Both the position numbers and the translations under genes were made by a program. Shown in pieces: positions 63,311-64,000 of a stretch of DNA of 64,000 bases. The stretch's first letter is position 1, and every line of letters starts with the position of its first letter. Source of the stretch: Streptomyces sp. NBC_01288 (GTDB taxonomy: Bacteria; Actinomycetota; Actinomycetes; Streptomycetales; Streptomycetaceae); the NCBI RefSeq assembly GCF_035982055.1, contig NZ_CP108427.1, positions 6,261,001-6,325,000 of the forward strand, read 5' to 3'. Under the pieces are notes generated by a model. The model saw only the letters and a program-made list of their open reading frames with translations. It searched no databases and was not told where the DNA came from.

Positions 63311-63353
63311 CGAGAAAGTGTGACACTTCCGCGCGGAGTGTCACACTTTCTCG
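63311..63353. repeat. 17-bp inverted repeat made of nested palindromes
   Basis: cgagaaagtgtgacact is repeated inverted after a 9-nt spacer. Each arm contains an 11-bp palindrome (agtgtgacact, agtgtcacact), and the centre includes tccgcgcgga. It lies 60 bp after the recombinase remnant and has no T-run. It could be an attachment or recombinase-binding site, an operator, or a hairpin terminator. Confidence 0.6.
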
Positions 63354-63420
63354 CCATGCCTTCCTGATGCCGAGCGTCCCCGCGCACTGCCCAACTTCGA
63401 AGACCCCGGTAGCGTCGACC

Positions 63421-63473
63421 GAATAGCGAAGAGCCCCGATGGCCTTCTTGGTCACCGGGGCTCTTCGCTATTC
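63421..63473 (-). terminator. 18-bp-stem hairpin after small ORF
   Basis: gaatagcgaagagccccg and its complement are separated by a 17-nt loop. On the minus strand it begins at the stop codon of the small ORF. There is no T-run, so termination is inferred from position and stability. Confidence 0.65.
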
Positions 63474-63632
63474 AGGTGCTGTGTCGTCCCGTGGATGCAG
63501 TATCGCGTTGGTCTTACGCCATTGCTCGGGCGTTATCTTCGGAGCACGTGCCACGTGCAGGGACAGCCACTGTTCACGAGTGAGACGCGGACCACGGGGC
63601 GGACGACGAGAACGATTTGGGCGCGCAGCCAC
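63468..63632 (-). CDS. Small basic ORF (54 residues), unknown function
   Basis: From GTG 63632 to the TAG at 63468-63470 it reads MAARPNRSRRPPRGPRL, TREQWLSLHVARAPKITPEQ and a short C-terminus. GGAG lies 7 nt upstream of the GTG. The N-terminus is strongly basic and the rest forms likely helices. Small proteins of this general look occur near mobile elements, but I recognise no named family. The hairpin follows directly. The ribosome binding site supports a real gene. Confidence 0.55.
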   Translation of the reverse strand: MAARPNRSRRPPRGPRLTREQWLSLHVARAPKITPEQWRKTNAILHPRDDTAPE

Positions 63633-63754
63633 TGGAATTCTCCACTTCCAGGCAGACGGTCAGAAGTGGCGTCTGCGCTGCGGCCGTCACGACGCGCCAA
63701 GTCGTGACGGCAAATGTCTCGTCTCTGCTGAGTCTCTTCCTGCCCAACGTCCGC

Positions 63755-63934
63755 TCAGGGCCCCAGAGTTCCAGAACGCGGCACCACCCGCAGCTGAGCC
63801 CTGCCCATCAGCTCTCGTACGGACCGCACTGGCACCAGGACCACCCCCGGGCACTCGGCCAGCAGCAGGGCGGACCGCTCTCCGGCGAACAGGGAGGAGG
63901 CGCGGAGCAGCGCGTGATCGAATCGGAGTAACTT
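63755..63934 (-). pseudogene. Truncated coding remnant without start codon
   Basis: A 58-codon stretch with strong host codon bias reads LLRFDHALLRASSLFAGER, SALLLAECPGVVLVPVRSV and ends LRVVPRSGTLGP-stop (TGA at 63755-63757). A TGA precedes it near 63946 and no usual start codon lies in its first half. It is likely the tail of a disrupted gene. The function is unknown. Confidence 0.35.
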
Positions 63935-63960
63935 CTCTTTACTTGCTCAAGGGCGCGCCT

Positions 63961-64000
63961 TCGGCCCGGCGTGCGGCCTGTGCCGCTCGGCCCGGCGTGC
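63961..64000. repeat. 14-bp direct repeat at window edge
   Basis: tcggcccggcgtgc occurs at 63961-63974 and 63987-64000 (26-bp period). The array may continue past the window. No gene is seen in 63935-64000. Confidence 0.5.

Noticed and set aside
63617..63931. Plus-strand 104-residue frame at the right edge
   Set aside because: It is antisense to the better-biased minus-strand remnant and lacks a ribosome binding site or recognisable pattern.

Overview
The window is high-GC actinobacterial DNA, almost certainly a Streptomyces chromosome. Third codon positions are strongly G/C-biased, GTG and TTG starts are common, and the gene content is typical: a 180-kDa-type NAD-glutamate dehydrogenase, PkaA/PkaB-like kinases, prfB-ftsE-ftsX-ctp-smpB-ssrA, and a MatAB-like locus. 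From memory this resembles the S. coelicolor SCO2960-SCO3000 neighbourhood, with extra material between ssrA and the mat locus. I could run no database search.

Layout. (1) 0.2-7.9 kb: DUF6912-like protein, HAD hydrolase, DJ-1/PfpI protein and the large gdh gene with a strong terminator. (2) 7.9-26.3 kb: a cell-envelope glycopolymer region with a GtrA flippase-like protein, a TagGH-type ABC exporter divergent from a TetR gene across four operator-like repeats, an ADP-ribosylglycohydrolase, galE, GT-C glycosyltransferases (one with a large repeat expansion), the ohrR/ohr peroxide module, and three tandem GT2/CDP-glycerol glycerophosphotransferase fusion paralogues coupled to a membrane protein. 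(3) 26.4-30.1 kb: a sugar ABC importer whose MalF-like permease carries an extra extracytoplasmic domain. (4) 30.2-37.4 kb: an FHA/FtsK-like ATPase divergent from two Ser/Thr kinases, plausibly a phospho-signalling module. (5) 37.6-44.3 kb: housekeeping block of prfB, a sortase-type LAETG surface protein, a small zinc-ribbon protein, ftsE, ftsX, a C-terminal processing protease, smpB and ssrA. (6) 44.3-55.1 kb: an accessory sugar-utilisation cassette (GH3, LacI, GH31, two permeases, binding lipoprotein) with two palindromic operators downstream of a recognisable promoter, then an MFS transporter and a divergent LysR gene. (7) 56.2-61.1 kb: a translationally coupled matA-matB-acyltransferase operon for an extracellular aminopolysaccharide. 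(8) 61.4-64.0 kb: an XRE/DUF397 pair, a 5'-truncated serine-recombinase remnant, long inverted repeats, a small ORF and another decayed ORF, which look like the scar of an integrated element.

How the genes work together: regions 2 and 7 build and export surface polymers. Region 4 could sense and relay envelope or division signals by Ser/Thr phosphorylation read by an FHA domain. Regions 3 and 6 import and degrade oligosaccharides, the latter under local LacI control. The most unusual signals are the TetR operator array (10278-10464), the glycosyltransferase whose inserted repeats keep host codon bias in a different frame from its flanks (15690-16350), active-site motif divergence among the three TagF-like paralogues, and the recombinase scar near the right edge.
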